This document shows, in pieces, positions 14,274 through 14,320 of a stretch of 14,320 nt of DNA. The stretch lies in NCBI GenBank assembly GCA_017652345.1, contig JAGCBE010000380.1:1-14320 (forward strand). The letters run 5' to 3'. Source of the DNA: Methanobrevibacter sp. (GTDB lineage Archaea; Methanobacteriota; Methanobacteria; Methanobacteriales; Methanobacteriaceae). Position numbers and translations under genes: made by a program. How positions within the stretch are numbered: position 1 is the stretch's first letter; the number at the start of each line of letters is the position of its first letter. Under the pieces are notes generated by a model, which saw nothing but the letters and a program-made list of their open reading frames with translations, made no database searches and was not told where the DNA came from.

Positions 14274-14320
14274 AAACTTCTAATAATATATATAAATATT
14301 ATTATAATTAATTATAATAA
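14274..14320 (+). promoter_or_regulatory. A+T-rich intergenic element with repeat and palindrome
   Basis: The end of the window holds AAACTTCTAATA (14274-14285), also found in the terminase-portal gap at 11734-11745. It is followed by TAATAATAT/ATATTATTA (14281-14289, 14296-14304), which brackets a TATAAATA octamer (14291-14298), and by a 22-bp A/T palindrome running from 14299 to the window edge. The octamer equals the T4 late-promoter -10 consensus, but such octamers also occur inside genes here, so this is only a candidate. Confidence 0.3.

Noticed and set aside
1..14320. Stop-codon reassignment, as seen in some gut phages
   Set aside because: TAA, TAG (6874, 9652) and TGA (8294) all end genes at expected places, and no gene is broken by in-frame stops.

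Overview
The window is a contiguous piece of a double-stranded DNA tailed-phage genome (or prophage). All 14 genes I accept lie on the + strand, packed with short gaps and mostly preceded by clear GGAG/GAGG ribosome binding sites. It is A+T-rich by eye. TAA, TAG and TGA all serve as stop codons, so nothing suggests a recoded stop. The portal protein looks like the T4 gp20 family and the packaging motor has the gp17-type ATPase-nuclease layout, which points to a contractile-tailed, T4-like virus. The endolysin ends in an S-layer-homology (SLH) module. Together with the strong Shine-Dalgarno sites and low G+C, this suggests a Firmicutes-type host (Clostridia or Negativicutes), but the host is an inference.

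Region 1 (1-5338) holds four large, very acidic proteins of unknown function. The first is cut by the window's left edge. They share a short recurring signature, E-S-L-x-E, that separates otherwise unrelated modules. The core L-x-E matches the known cleavage consensus of T4-type prohead proteases, (L/I)-x-E. Two of the proteins also begin with a roughly 8-9 residue peptide ending in L-x-E, as T4 capsid-targeting sequences do. My leading hypothesis is that these are capsid-internal, protease-processed polyproteins. One of them carries what looks like a half-ferritin (rubrerythrin-like) domain.

Region 2 (5364-8050) has two small beta-rich baseplate or tail proteins (the second resembles the N-terminal domain of BppU), a tail-assembly-chaperone-like protein, a putative holin, and a CHAP-SLH endolysin. 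Region 3 (8078-9654) has a 72-residue protein and a tail fibre or adhesin-like protein with a DUF6273-like C-terminus.

Region 4 (9680-14259) is the packaging and head-assembly start: large terminase, portal, then an unknown 148-residue protein. That last gene lies where T4 keeps its prohead core and protease genes, so the predicted protease and capsid genes should lie just beyond the right edge.

Several compact RNA hairpins stand out from the A+T-rich background: at 2211-2241, 6055-6080, 8111-8148 and a cluster of three at 13684-13793. No tRNA, CRISPR array, insertion sequence, integrase or attachment site was seen.
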